This document shows positions 34,483 through 43,393 of a stretch of DNA of 62,063 nucleotides, in pieces. Under the pieces are notes generated by a model. The model was not told the DNA's origin. It ran no database searches and was given only the letters and a program-made list of their open reading frames with translations. The DNA is taken from the NCBI GenBank assembly GCA_035532735.1, contig DATKQM010000041.1:1-62063 (forward strand), given 5' to 3'. The stretch is from Chersky-840 sp035532735 (GTDB lineage Bacteria; Actinomycetota; Acidimicrobiia; Acidimicrobiales; UBA8190). The position numbers and the translations under genes were made by a program. Numbering within the stretch: position 1 is the stretch's first letter; each line of letters begins with the position of its first letter.

Positions 34483-36891
34483 ATGCACGATCCCGCAGGC
34501 CCACCGTCCGTGCAGAGCACCGGGAGTGAGGCTGTGCCCACTGCCGAGGAGATTCGAGAGCTCGACGCCTACTGGCGAGCAGCCAACTATCTGGCAGTGG
34601 GACAGATCTACCTGCTCGACAATCCCCTTTTGCGCGAGCCGTTGCGCGCCGAGCACATCAAGCCGCGACTTCTGGGCCATTGGGGGACGAGCCCGGGGCT
34701 GAGCTTCGTCTACGCGCACCTCAACCGCGTCATCAACCGACGGGCCGCCAACCTCCTGTACATCTGCGGGCCCGGTCATGGGGGACCGGCCATGGTGGCC
34801 AACGCCTGGCTCGAAGGGACCTACAGCGAGCTCTACTCACATGTGACAAGAGATGGCCACGGTATGGCTCGCCTGTTCCGGCAGTTCTCGTTCCCAGGGG
34901 GGATCCCGAGCCACGCCGCTCCTGAGACCCCGGGATCCATCAACGAGGGGGGCGAGCTCGGGTATGGGCTCGCCCATGCCTACGGCGCGGCCTTCGACAA
35001 CCCTGACCTGGTCGTGGCCTGTGTCGTGGGTGACGGCGAGGCCGAGACAGGCGCTCTGGCGACCAGTTGGCACGCCAACAAGTTCCTCGACCCCGTCGGT
35101 GACGGTGCCGTGCTTCCGATCCTGCATCTCAACGGCTACAAGATCGCCAATCCCACCGTCCTCGCCCGCATTCCCGCGGACGAGCTCTCGGCACTGTTCA
35201 CCGGCTACGGATACCACCCCCTCGTCGTCGAGGGTGGCTTCGACGGCGAGGATCCAATGCACGTCCACGAGCGCATGGCCGACGTCATGGAGATCGCCTT
35301 CGACGAGATCGCCGCCATCTGGTCCGACGCCAGGTCCAGTGGGTTCCGGGCCCGACCGGCCTGGCCCCTGATCATCCTGCGCACCCCCAAGGGTTGGACG
35401 GGCCCGAAATTCGTCGACGGCGTTCCCGTCGAAGGGACATGGCGCGCCCACCAAGTGCCGCTCGGAGAGGTGCGCACCAACCCCGCCCATCTGGCCCAGC
35501 TCGAGGAATGGATGCGCAGCTACCGTCCCGACGAGCTCTTCGACGAGGCCGGTAGGCCGGTGCCCGCCATCGCCGGTCTCGCGCCCACGGGCGATCTCCG
35601 CATGAGCGCCTCGCCCCATGCCAACGGCGGGACTCTCCTACGGGACTTGGAGCTCCCTGACTGGAAGAGGTACTCGGTGGAGGTCACCGCACCCGGGACG
35701 ATCTTGCGCGAAGCGACCAAAGTGCTCGGCGGGTTCCTGCGGGACGTGATCAGAAGCAATCCGTCAAACTTCCGCCTCTTCGGACCCGACGAGACAGCCT
35801 CGAACCGACTCCAGGACGTCTTCGAGGTCACCGATCGGGCCTGGAACGCCGAAACGGTTCAGGGTGATGACCACCTCGCCGCTGGGGGCAGGGTCATGGA
35901 GGTCCTCTCGGAGCACCTTTGTCAGGGCTGGCTCGAGGGCTACCTCCTGACAGGGCGGCATGGGCTCTTCAATTGCTACGAGGCGTTCATCCACATCGTG
36001 GACTCCATGTTCAATCAACACGCCAAATGGCTCGAATCGGCGCACGAGGTCACGTGGCGTCGACCGGTGGCATCGCTCACCTACCTCTTGTCGAGCCACG
36101 TGTGGCGTCAGGACCACAACGGCTTCTCGCATCAGGACCCCGGTTTCATCGATCTGGTCGCCAACAAGCAAGCGTCGGTGATCCGTATCTATCTCCCCCC
36201 GGACACGAACTGCCTGTTGTCAGTGGCGGATCATTGTCTGCGCAGCCGCGACTACGTCAACGTGATCGTGGCCGGCAAGCAGCCCCAACACGACTGGCTC
36301 TCCCCCGACGACGCCATGGTGCACTGCACTCGAGGAGTAGGCGTGTGGGACTTCGCCTCGAACGACGCGGGCTCGATCCCCGACGTGGTCATGGCGTGTT
36401 GCGGCGACGTCCCCACCCTCGAGACCCTGGCCGCAGTGGACCTCCTCCGCCGGCATCTTCCCGACCTGCGGGTCCGGGTCGTCAATGTGGTGGACCTCAT
36501 GCGGCTGCAGCCCGACTCGGAACATCCCCATGGGATGACCGATGCTGAATTCGACACCGTCTTTACAGTGGATCGCCCGGTCATCTTCGCCTTTCACGGA
36601 TATCCGTTTCTGATCCACAGACTCACCTATCGGCGGACCAACCATGGAAATCTCCACGTGCGCGGCTATAAGGAGAAGGGCACGACCACCACTCCCTTCG
36701 ACATGGTCATGCTCAACGATCTGGACCGCTTCCATCTCGTGATCGACGTGATCGACAGGGTGCCCGGTCTCGAAGTCCCCTCGGCCGCCCTCCGCCAGCA
36801 GATGGTCGATGCCCGCCTTGAGGCCCGCCGCTACACCCGTGAACACGGCGAGGATGCGCCCGAGATCACCGATTGGTGTTGGCCGGGCTGA
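34483..36891 (+). CDS. xfp: xylulose-5-phosphate/fructose-6-phosphate phosphoketolase
   Basis: An 802-residue ThDP enzyme of full length. It has LGHWGTSPGLSFVYAHLNR, CGPGHGGPAM, and the ThDP/Mg motif VVGDGEAETGALATSWHANK with LHLNGYKIANPT. The C-terminal half shows MFNQHAKWLE, SHVWRQDHNGFSHQDPGF and RGYKEKGTTTTPFDM. It cleaves xylulose-5-P or fructose-6-P with phosphate to acetyl phosphate plus glyceraldehyde-3-P or erythrose-4-P. ATG 34483 is preceded by a strong aaggagg. The stop overlaps the ABC ATPase start (TGATG). Confidence 0.97.
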   Translation: MHDPAGPPSVQSTGSEAVPTAEEIRELDAYWRAANYLAVGQIYLLDNPLLREPLRAEHIKPRLLGHWGTSPGLSFVYAHLNRVINRRAANLLYICGPGHGGPAMVANAWLEGTYSELYSHVTRDGHGMARLFRQFSFPGGIPSHAAPETPGSINEGGELGYGLAHAYGAAFDNPDLVVACVVGDGEAETGALATSWHANKFLDPVGDGAVLPILHLNGYKIANPTVLARIPADELSALFTGYGYHPLVVEGGFDGEDPMHVHERMADVMEIAFDEIAAIWSDARSSGFRARPAWPLIILRTPKGWTGPKFVDGVPVEGTWRAHQVPLGEVRTNPAHLAQLEEWMRSYRPDELFDEAGRPVPAIAGLAPTGDLRMSASPHANGGTLLRDLELPDWKRYSVEVTAPGTILREATKVLGGFLRDVIRSNPSNFRLFGPDETASNRLQDVFEVTDRAWNAETVQGDDHLAAGGRVMEVLSEHLCQGWLEGYLLTGRHGLFNCYEAFIHIVDSMFNQHAKWLESAHEVTWRRPVASLTYLLSSHVWRQDHNGFSHQDPGFIDLVANKQASVIRIYLPPDTNCLLSVADHCLRSRDYVNVIVAGKQPQHDWLSPDDAMVHCTRGVGVWDFASNDAGSIPDVVMACCGDVPTLETLAAVDLLRRHLPDLRVRVVNVVDLMRLQPDSEHPHGMTDAEFDTVFTVDRPVIFAFHGYPFLIHRLTYRRTNHGNLHVRGYKEKGTTTTPFDMVMLNDLDRFHLVIDVIDRVPGLEVPSAALRQQMVDARLEARRYTREHGEDAPEITDWCWPG

Positions 36892-37799
36892 TGCAGAGCC
36901 TGGCCATTCGAACCGAAGGCTTGACCAAGCGCTACGACGATGTCGATGCATTGCGCGACCTCAACCTCGAAATCGCACGGGGGGAGATCGTGGGATATCT
37001 CGGGCCTAATGGCGCGGGGAAGACCACCACCATTCGATTGTTGCTGGGGCTGATTCAACCGACGGTGGGGCGGGCGGAGATCTTCGGTTTCGACTGCCAA
37101 CATCAATCGGTCGACGCCCACCGGCACCTGGCCTACGTCCCGGGCGAAGCAAACCTGTGGCCTTCGCTGACCGGCGCCGAGACCCTTCATCTGTTGGGCC
37201 GAGTGCAGGGGAAGGTGGATGAGGCATACAGGGAAGAGCTCGTGGTCCGATTCGACCTCGATCCGTCCAAGAAGGTCCGGGCCTACTCGAAAGGGAACCG
37301 TCAAAAGGTCGTCTTGATCGCGGCGCTGATGGCCCGGCCAGACCTGCTCGTCCTCGATGAACCCACCAGCGGCCTCGATCCGCTCATGGAACAGGCCTTC
37401 CGCCGTTGCATCCACGAAGCCAAGGAGCGCGGCCAGACCGTCTTTCTCTCTTCTCACATCATGAGCGAAGTAGAAGCACTCTGTGACCAGGTCGGGATCC
37501 TGCGCGACGGCCGACTGGTCGAGATGGGCTCGTTGGCCGAGATGCGCCACCTCTCCGCGCTCACCGTGGAGGCCACCTTCGGCGACGAAGTTCCCGACCT
37601 GTCGCGGGTCCCCGGGTTGGACTCGATACATCAGGAGGGGCATGTCGTGCGGATGCAGGTGCGCGGAGACATCGAACCGCTGTTGAAGGTGCTCGCGGCC
37701 GCAGGCGTCACTGGGCTCCTCAGTCGCGAGCCATCGCTCGAGGAGCTGTTTCTCGCCATCTACGGCGGAGATGAGCCCCGGGTGACACCGCGTCCGTGA
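36891..37799 (+). CDS. ABC transporter ATP-binding protein
   Basis: A 302-residue ABC-2 type ATPase. The Walker A motif is GPNGAGKTTT, the signature is the variant YSKGNRQKV, and Walker B is LLVLDEPTSGLDP with the H-loop in LSSHIMSEVE. The C-terminal 80 residues form an accessory domain. The ATG overlaps the phosphoketolase stop by one base, an unusual operon partner. The permease follows with a GTGA overlap. Probable exporter; cargo unknown. Confidence 0.93.
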   Translation: MQSLAIRTEGLTKRYDDVDALRDLNLEIARGEIVGYLGPNGAGKTTTIRLLLGLIQPTVGRAEIFGFDCQHQSVDAHRHLAYVPGEANLWPSLTGAETLHLLGRVQGKVDEAYREELVVRFDLDPSKKVRAYSKGNRQKVVLIAALMARPDLLVLDEPTSGLDPLMEQAFRRCIHEAKERGQTVFLSSHIMSEVEALCDQVGILRDGRLVEMGSLAEMRHLSALTVEATFGDEVPDLSRVPGLDSIHQEGHVVRMQVRGDIEPLLKVLAAAGVTGLLSREPSLEELFLAIYGGDEPRVTPRP

Positions 37800-39442
37800 C
37801 CACGGAGCTCGCGCTCGTCAGGCCGGGTCGGATGGGCCGATCACCCGGCACGGTCATCGCCGGTCTGACAATACGCAAGGCGGTCCGATCAGGGGTCCTC
37901 TGGGGCTACATCTTTGGCATCGTGGTGGCATCGTCAGCACTCAGCTATGTGTCGATCTACAAGACCCAAGCCGAGCGACATCGGCTGGAGGCCGCATTCG
38001 GCTCGAACAACGCCACGAGCGCGCTGTTCGGTCCCGCCACCCGGCTGCAGACGGTGGCCGGCTTCACCGTCTTCAAGGTTTCGATGACCCTGATGATCTT
38101 GGGCGCCGTATGGGGATTGTTGACGAGCACCAGGCTCTTGCGCGGCGAGGAGGATGCTGGACGTTGGGAGCTGCTCCTGGCGGGCCAGACCACACCGAGG
38201 CGAGCCACCGCGCAGGTGGTCATCGGCCTCGCCTCGGGAGTCGGCGCATTGTGGGCACTCACCGTGCTCATCACGATCGTGGCCGGGCATTCGGCCAAGG
38301 TCCACATCGGGTCCGGACCGGCGATGTTCCTGGCCCTGGCCCTCGTGTCGAGCGCGGTCATGTTCCTGGCCGTCGGAGCACTCACCAGCCAGCTGGCGGC
38401 CACGCGCCGCCAGGCAGCCGCCTACGCCGCGGCCGTGCTCGGGGTGAGCTACGGCGTGCGGATGACGGCCGACTCCGGCGTCGGGCTTCACTCGCTGCGC
38501 TGGGCATCGCCACTGGGATGGGTCGAGGAGCTTCAGCCCTTGACCGCACCCCGCCCGCTCGCCTTGGTGCCGATCGCCGCCTTCACGATCGTGTTGCTCG
38601 CGACGGCCGTGCGCCTGGCCGGAGCTCGAGACCTCGGGGCGAGCACCGTGCCCGACCGAGTACACGCGACACCCCATGTGGAGCTGCTGGGGGGGCCGCT
38701 TCCACTGACGATCCGGTTGATCCGATCCACCGTCACCAGCTGGTGGGTGGCCATCGCGGTGTCGGGCCTGCTGCTCGGTCTCGTGGCCCAGGCCGCGGGC
38801 GCGACGATTTCGGGGTCATCCTTGAAAACGGTCTTCACACGTCTTGGGGCCCCGGGGGCCGGCGCCGATGCCTACCTCGGTGTGGCATTTCTGATGGTGG
38901 CGATACTCGTCGCATTCAGCGCCGTGGGCCTGGTCAACGCGGCACGGGGCGAGGAGTCCGGCGGGAGGCTCGAGCACCTGGTGGTACGGCCCTTCTCCCG
39001 CTCAGCGTGGTTCTGGGGAAGGATCCTGGTGGCCGTTTCCGTTCTGGTAGCAAGCGGGGTGATCGCAGGGGTCTTCACCTGGCTCGGCACCGCCAGCGAA
39101 CACGCCGGGGTGCGTTTCGGGACCACCCTGAATGCCGGCTTGAATGTCGTCCCGCCCGCGCTGTGCATTCTGGGCATCGGAGCGTTGGTCGTCGGGGTAA
39201 GGCCGCGCGCCGCATCGGTGGTCACCTATGGCGTGCTGACCTGGTCGTTGCTCGTCGAGGTCATCGGCGGCATCGGGGCGATGAACCACTGGGTCCTCGA
39301 CACGTCGGTCTTTCACCACATGGCGGCGGCCCCGGCGGTGTCGCCGAACTGGCGGACCGACGCCGTCATGGTGGCGGCCGGTGCTCTCGGAGCTGTCATC
39401 GGCGGATTCGCGCTGACGCGTCGAGACCTGCAGGGCGAGTAA
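37796..39442 (+). CDS. ABC transporter permease (ABC-2 exporter type)
   Basis: A 548-residue protein with about 12 membrane helices in two similar halves, of the large two-copy permease type often annotated as exporter of polyketide antibiotics. Visible landmarks are GVLWGYIFGIVVASSAL (helix 1), RLLRGEEDAGRWELLLAGQTT and, in the second half, NAARGEESGGRLEHLVVRP, the paired cytosolic coupling motifs. GTG 37796 overlaps the ATPase stop. It forms a complete exporter with the preceding gene. Confidence 0.9.
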   Translation: MTTELALVRPGRMGRSPGTVIAGLTIRKAVRSGVLWGYIFGIVVASSALSYVSIYKTQAERHRLEAAFGSNNATSALFGPATRLQTVAGFTVFKVSMTLMILGAVWGLLTSTRLLRGEEDAGRWELLLAGQTTPRRATAQVVIGLASGVGALWALTVLITIVAGHSAKVHIGSGPAMFLALALVSSAVMFLAVGALTSQLAATRRQAAAYAAAVLGVSYGVRMTADSGVGLHSLRWASPLGWVEELQPLTAPRPLALVPIAAFTIVLLATAVRLAGARDLGASTVPDRVHATPHVELLGGPLPLTIRLIRSTVTSWWVAIAVSGLLLGLVAQAAGATISGSSLKTVFTRLGAPGAGADAYLGVAFLMVAILVAFSAVGLVNAARGEESGGRLEHLVVRPFSRSAWFWGRILVAVSVLVASGVIAGVFTWLGTASEHAGVRFGTTLNAGLNVVPPALCILGIGALVVGVRPRAASVVTYGVLTWSLLVEVIGGIGAMNHWVLDTSVFHHMAAAPAVSPNWRTDAVMVAAGALGAVIGGFALTRRDLQGE

Positions 39443-39482
39443 GAAGCGGGGCTTGGTCGGTTCTCAGACCCGCCGCGGGTGC

Positions 39483-40985
39483 TCAGTACACCCAGACCGC
39501 GGTGCCGATGGGTGCGAGGTTGTTGGCCCAGATCCAGTCGATGGCCTCGTTGCTCACCCGGACACAACCGTGGGAGACCGGCTCAGGCGGGACCGAGGTG
39601 TCACCGTGGATGGCGAAGCCGGCGACGAAGAACTTCGGCCGCCACAATGATCCGAGCGAATCGACCACGAGGCCGTTGACCTGTCGGTAGATCGTGAAAT
39701 GGCCGGTCGGCGTGATCGCCACCGATGTGACCCCGTCCTGGGTGTAGCGATACCCACCACCGGTCGACGTATTGAGGGTGTAGTCGATCTTGCCGTTGGT
39801 GACGAGCATGACGAGGTCGTCTTCGAGATCAACCTCGATCACGTATCCCGACGTGCTGCGGGGCTGGGGCACGACACCCTCCGCCAGCGCGGCCTGCGTG
39901 GTGGTCCCGACGACACCGCTCCGGCTGAGGCCCGCCGCCTTTTGCAAGGCCCAGACCGCCTGCTCGGTGCTGTCGCCGAACTTGCCATCCGGGGTCCCGA
40001 GCCAATAGCCCAATGCGGTGAGCCGCTGTTGGAGCGCGAGCACGGCCGCCCCGCTGGCGCCGGGCTTGATGGGCGCCGATGCGATCTGGGTGCTGGGCAG
40101 GAGCCAATAGCCGCCGCCGCCGGGAGTTGCGGCCATGGCCGCGACCGGGTTCCCGAGCGGCTGGCCGCCCATCGACCCGAAGAACCCGGCGTCGCCGAAG
40201 CTGAACACCCCACCGTCTGCCGCGCTCAACCAGTAGCCGTGTCCCGAGGGAGTCGCCGCCATGCCCACCACCGGGGCGTTGAGCCGCATGTCACCGGTGG
40301 ACCCGAAGAACGGCGCGTCCCCGAAGCTGAACACCCCTCCGTCCGACGCAACGAGCCAGTAGCCACCCCCGTCGGGCGACGCCGCCATACTCACGACAGG
40401 TTGGTTCAGTCTCGTGGCACCCATCGACCCCAAATACGGGGCGTCGCCGTACGAGAAGACGCCGCCGTCCGACGCGACGAGCCAGTAGCCCTTGCCGTCG
40501 GGTGTCGAGGCCATGCCCACCACCGGGGCGTTGAGCCGCATGTCACCGGTGGACCCGAAGAACGGCGCGTCCCCCAAGCTGAACACTCCGCCGTCCGACG
40601 CGACGAGCCAGTAGCCCTTGCCGTCGGGTGTCGAGGCCATGCCCACCACCGGCTCGGTGAGCTTCGTTCCGCCCATCGACCCGTAGGAGCCGGCGTCTCC
40701 GAAGCTGAACACCCCGCCGTCCGAAGCAACGAGCCAATACCCCTCGGCGTCAGGTGTCGGCGCCATTCCCACCACAGGGGCGTTGAGTTGGACTCCGGCC
40801 ATGGATCCGAAGAAGCCCGCGTCCCCGAACGGAACGGGCTCGGCGGCGACATCGGGGTATGTGGCTGCCGTCGCGGCGGTGGCTCCGGCCAGCTCAAAGG
40901 CCGGGAAGAGCAGCGCGCCGCACACAAAGGCGACGCCCAGCGTGACAGAACGGTGACGAGTGGGGACGTTCGCGCCACCAGGCAA
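39483..40985 (-). CDS. L,D-transpeptidase with six 42-residue GYWLVASDGGVFSFGDA repeats
   Basis: A 500-residue secreted protein. The TTG start at 40985 is supported by ggag 7 bases upstream; residues about 13-42 form a signal peptide. Residues 53-298 contain six tandem 42-residue repeats, probably a beta-propeller-like surface domain. A peptidoglycan-binding domain follows (about 308-365, GASGAAVLALQQRLTALGYW). YkuD catalysis (about 375-500) has FAIHGD and SHGCVRV (Cys nucleophile). It is convergent with the ABC permease, with 40 bases between. The repeat architecture resembles proteins I associate with Acidimicrobiia. Confidence 0.9.
   Translation of the reverse strand: MPGGANVPTRHRSVTLGVAFVCGALLFPAFELAGATAATAATYPDVAAEPVPFGDAGFFGSMAGVQLNAPVVGMAPTPDAEGYWLVASDGGVFSFGDAGSYGSMGGTKLTEPVVGMASTPDGKGYWLVASDGGVFSLGDAPFFGSTGDMRLNAPVVGMASTPDGKGYWLVASDGGVFSYGDAPYLGSMGATRLNQPVVSMAASPDGGGYWLVASDGGVFSFGDAPFFGSTGDMRLNAPVVGMAATPSGHGYWLSAADGGVFSFGDAGFFGSMGGQPLGNPVAAMAATPGGGGYWLLPSTQIASAPIKPGASGAAVLALQQRLTALGYWLGTPDGKFGDSTEQAVWALQKAAGLSRSGVVGTTTQAALAEGVVPQPRSTSGYVIEVDLEDDLVMLVTNGKIDYTLNTSTGGGYRYTQDGVTSVAITPTGHFTIYRQVNGLVVDSLGSLWRPKFFVAGFAIHGDTSVPPEPVSHGCVRVSNEAIDWIWANNLAPIGTAVWVY
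40092..40829 (-). repeat. 126-bp coding repeats (42 residues), six copies
   Basis: Units start at residues 53, 95, 137, 179, 221 and 263 of the L,D-transpeptidase, each FGDA-x-FFGS-N6-L-N3-PVVGMA-N4-DG-N-GYWLVASDGGVFS; the sixth is incomplete. Units 3 and 5 are most similar (both PFFGSTGDMRLNAPVVGMA), suggesting recent duplication. Confidence 0.93.
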
Positions 40986-41212
40986 TCATTTCTCCGCATC
41001 CACCGCCAACCGCCTGTCACTGGGTCAAGCGGTCCGTCCAACCCCAGGCGAGCGAAGTTCCAGCTGCCGCCTGAGGCTGGATCGCCTCGACCTGACGGGG
41101 CGTGAGCGCTCGGGCAAAGTCACCTTTCACCTTCGTTTGCGCCGGCAACGGCGACAATGCCGGCCTCCCACCCGGACCTCGACCACCTCTGGGCGGAGTC
41201 ACCTCTGCGATG

Positions 41213-41830
41213 TCACATCCGCTGGTCGCCCACACCCATGCGGTGACGGAGTTGGAGAGCGTCGTAGCTGTAGAACCCCTCCCGACCCCTGCCGCCCTGG
41301 GTCACCCAGGGCCACACGGCCATCGGCGGGGCATCGATCGTGATGGCGGGGGTGGCCGTGAACCGGCTGGGAACGTCGATCTCGTCACCGGGCATCGAGG
41401 CATCGATCTCGCCATCGCGTGACCCCCACGTCGGGTGCCAGCCGCGATATCCAGCAAAGGCTATGGCAGCACCAACTGCGAAATAGGTCGGTTGAAGCCA
41501 GGAGAAGGCCTGAATGACGCCGATCTCGACCACGATCCACCCCATGAGCAGACCTCCCGCACTCATCGCCCAGGGATTCGCCAGCCGCGAGCCTCGCCAC
41601 GCCTCGATCGCGGCCCAAGTCATCGGCACCCCGACGACCAGGAAGAGTGCACATCCCCCGAACTCCGGGCTCTCGAAGGGCAGCCTGGCGTTGATCGTGG
41701 AGCCCAAGTCGATTGATCGCACGACGAGCCCCAGAGAGCCGGCCACCGCCCCGCCGGCGACGACCGCTTCAGCACTTGCCAGCCCGCGCCTTCTGCGCTG
41801 GATCACACCGCTGCCCGACCGAAACCTCAT
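41213..41830 (-). CDS. four-helix membrane protein with a truncated SRPBCC start
   Basis: A 205-residue protein. Residues about 18-130 contain four membrane helices. From about 155, ATPAITIDAPPMAVWPWV followed by GRGREGFYSYDALQ matches the opening of SRPBCC (polyketide-cyclase-like) domains, which normally continue another 100 or so residues. Here the frame stops after MGVGDQRM, so the domain is cut short, by a nonsense mutation, frameshift or natural shortening. A DosR-like box lies 35 bases upstream, and there is no clear ribosome binding site before ATG 41830. The 40986-41212 stretch between this gene and the transpeptidase shows no convincing gene. Confidence 0.55.
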   Translation of the reverse strand: MRFRSGSGVIQRRRRGLASAEAVVAGGAVAGSLGLVVRSIDLGSTINARLPFESPEFGGCALFLVVGVPMTWAAIEAWRGSRLANPWAMSAGGLLMGWIVVEIGVIQAFSWLQPTYFAVGAAIAFAGYRGWHPTWGSRDGEIDASMPGDEIDVPSRFTATPAITIDAPPMAVWPWVTQGGRGREGFYSYDALQLRHRMGVGDQRM

Positions 41831-41865
41831 ACATCAATTGTCCGAGGTGGCCGTTTTGACGACCA

Positions 41866-41879
41866 GGGCCGAATGGCCC
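41866..41879. promoter_or_regulatory. DosR-like box GGGCCGAATGGCCC
   Basis: A 14-base near-palindrome of the form GGG-x-C-N4-G-x-CCC. Its centre is 42.5 bases upstream of the ATG at 41830. It matches the general form of the DosR/DevR box (GGGAC-N4-GTCCC). The DosR-type regulator is encoded at 51305. Confidence 0.6.
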
Positions 41880-41905
41880 CAACCGCTCCTAGAGGCCAAC
41901 AGCCA

Positions 41906-42133
41906 TCAATGGTGGATGGAGGACATCAGGAGCGACAGATCAAGAATGGCGAAGGCCGTCGTGGCGAGGATGATGGAGCGAACGATCCACGCCGTGAGTC
42001 GTCTTCCACTGGCATTGTCAACTCGTCGAGGAGTGTTCGCGAAGTTTCTCGCGGTGGAACCGGCGCCGAGTGGAGGGGAGAGTCTCACCGCGGTGGCACT
42101 CGACCTCTCGATCGGGCCGTATCCGCTCATCAC
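41906..42133 (-). CDS. small single-helix membrane protein
   Basis: A 75-residue protein: 45 polar residues followed by one membrane helix (about 46-72, LTAWIVRSIILATTAFAILD). The GTG at 42133 overlaps the stop of the upstream membrane sensor-like gene by GTGA, or the ATG at 42130 overlaps it by one base. The coupling is the main evidence that it is real. No family recognised. Confidence 0.5.
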   Translation of the reverse strand: MMSGYGPIERSSATAVRLSPPLGAGSTARNFANTPRRVDNASGRRLTAWIVRSIILATTAFAILDLSLLMSSIHH

Positions 42134-43215
42134 GTCACCACCTTTGGAGAGCTGCGTTGGTGTCCGAGTCTCGAGTCAGGTCCGCCCCAATCGTCAGTCG
42201 TGTGGACGCCACGTCGGCAGAGTTCATGCGCCTGATCCCACAGGCGCAGCACTTCGCGGCTGAGAACCAGGACGACGAGCGAGAGCGCCATAGCCCAGGC
42301 AACGGGATTGATGTGTCGGCCCCGCAGCAGCTGCACCGACGTCACGGCCAGCACGACGAGCACTGGTAGGTACGGTGCCACCAGCGATACCGTCGAAGCC
42401 TCGGTCTGTTCGGCCTGACGCAAAGGTGACGTCAGTGCCCACCATGCACCCAGACTGATTAAGAGATATCCAGCCACCCAGCCGGTGTCGAGGAAGTTCC
42501 CGCTTCCGTAACTGTTGACCTCAGTCAGGTAGGTGAACGAGCTATCCGCCACTGCAAAGGCCACGAGCCCGGTCATCACAAGGCCCAAACTGATCCATCC
42601 TCGTCGACCCGCACGTGAAATCAGGATGACGACGAGGGACATCATCACCACATCGCTCACGGGGTACGCAAGTGAGATGGTCTGTTTGAGGACGCTACCC
42701 TGGTGAGATCGAAAGAGTGGGCCCAGCACCGTCGCCCAACTTGCGAACAGCATCGTGGTGGCGATGATGCATCCGTCAAGAAGACTCTGGACGCGAAGTG
42801 CGGTGCGTTGGCGAGAGCTTGGAAAGAGCACGAGACCCGCACAAGCAAAAGGGATGGCGGCGAGGAATCCGGCGTCGGCCCACGAAGGGAAAGGCACCTG
42901 GACGCCTCGGATGAGGTCGTAGTAGCTCCACAGGGCTTCACCGGTCGCCCACGCAAAGCTCGAAACCGCCAGGAGTAGCCAACTCGCCCGGCCAACCGTA
43001 ACCCGCCGCGCTGCCAACCCACACAGAAAGGCAGCACATAATGCGGCGACCAGTTCGCCGATGTCATCGACGGCGTCCGTAACCCGTGGACCGTCGATTC
43101 GGAGAACGATCCAGAGCAAGAAGAGAAGGGTAGCCAGCCCCGCCGCCATCGACCCGACAATGAAGCGTCGCGTCTGTCTTGGAGCGGAGACCGAACGAAC
43201 GTCCAGGCGGGCCAC
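42130..43215 (-). CDS. multi-helix membrane protein resembling a sensor domain
   Basis: A 361-residue protein with about ten helices. It includes SFAWATGEALWSYYDLIRGVQVPFPSWAD, in the style of membrane input domains that in Actinobacteria precede GGDEF-EAL modules (described by its ends: SFAWATGEALW and QVPFPSWAD). No output domain follows: after the last helix there are only about 35 hydrophilic residues. The GTG start 43215 has no ribosome binding site. A DosR-like box is centred 43.5 bases upstream, suggesting a leaderless transcript. Function unknown. Confidence 0.7.
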   Translation of the reverse strand: MARLDVRSVSAPRQTRRFIVGSMAAGLATLLFLLWIVLRIDGPRVTDAVDDIGELVAALCAAFLCGLAARRVTVGRASWLLLAVSSFAWATGEALWSYYDLIRGVQVPFPSWADAGFLAAIPFACAGLVLFPSSRQRTALRVQSLLDGCIIATTMLFASWATVLGPLFRSHQGSVLKQTISLAYPVSDVVMMSLVVILISRAGRRGWISLGLVMTGLVAFAVADSSFTYLTEVNSYGSGNFLDTGWVAGYLLISLGAWWALTSPLRQAEQTEASTVSLVAPYLPVLVVLAVTSVQLLRGRHINPVAWAMALSLVVLVLSREVLRLWDQAHELCRRGVHTTDDWGGPDSRLGHQRSSPKVVT

Positions 43216-43251
43216 TGCATTTTGATCGGTCCGTCCGTGTCCGGAAGATCA

Positions 43252-43265
43252 GGGCCGAAAGTCCC
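43252..43265. promoter_or_regulatory. DosR-like box GGGCCGAAAGTCCC
   Basis: The best match to the DosR box in the window: GGGCC-GAAA-GTCCC followed by GAA, as in the mycobacterial consensus 3' flank. It lies between divergent genes, with the centre 43.5 bases from the GTG at 43215 and about 135 bases from the PPOX-fold gene at 43394. Confidence 0.7.
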
Positions 43266-43393
43266 GAATCCGCTCTACTCACCCGGCCACGGGTCCACCG
43301 ATGGCGGAGAGCGATGCCCAGACTCGCAGCACCCCTTTTCGCATATACATTCTCAGAGAGAAGACTCGTTTCGACCACGTAGAGAGGATTCCG

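Noticed and set aside
40092..40829. Regularly spaced direct repeats that could suggest a CRISPR array.
   Set aside because: The 126-base periodicity is in frame and encodes the 42-residue protein repeats. There are no unique spacers.
41025..41045. GGGTCAAGCGGTCC as a possible further box.
   Set aside because: The second half-site does not fit GTCCC or GGCCC at the correct spacing, and no gene start is suitably placed.
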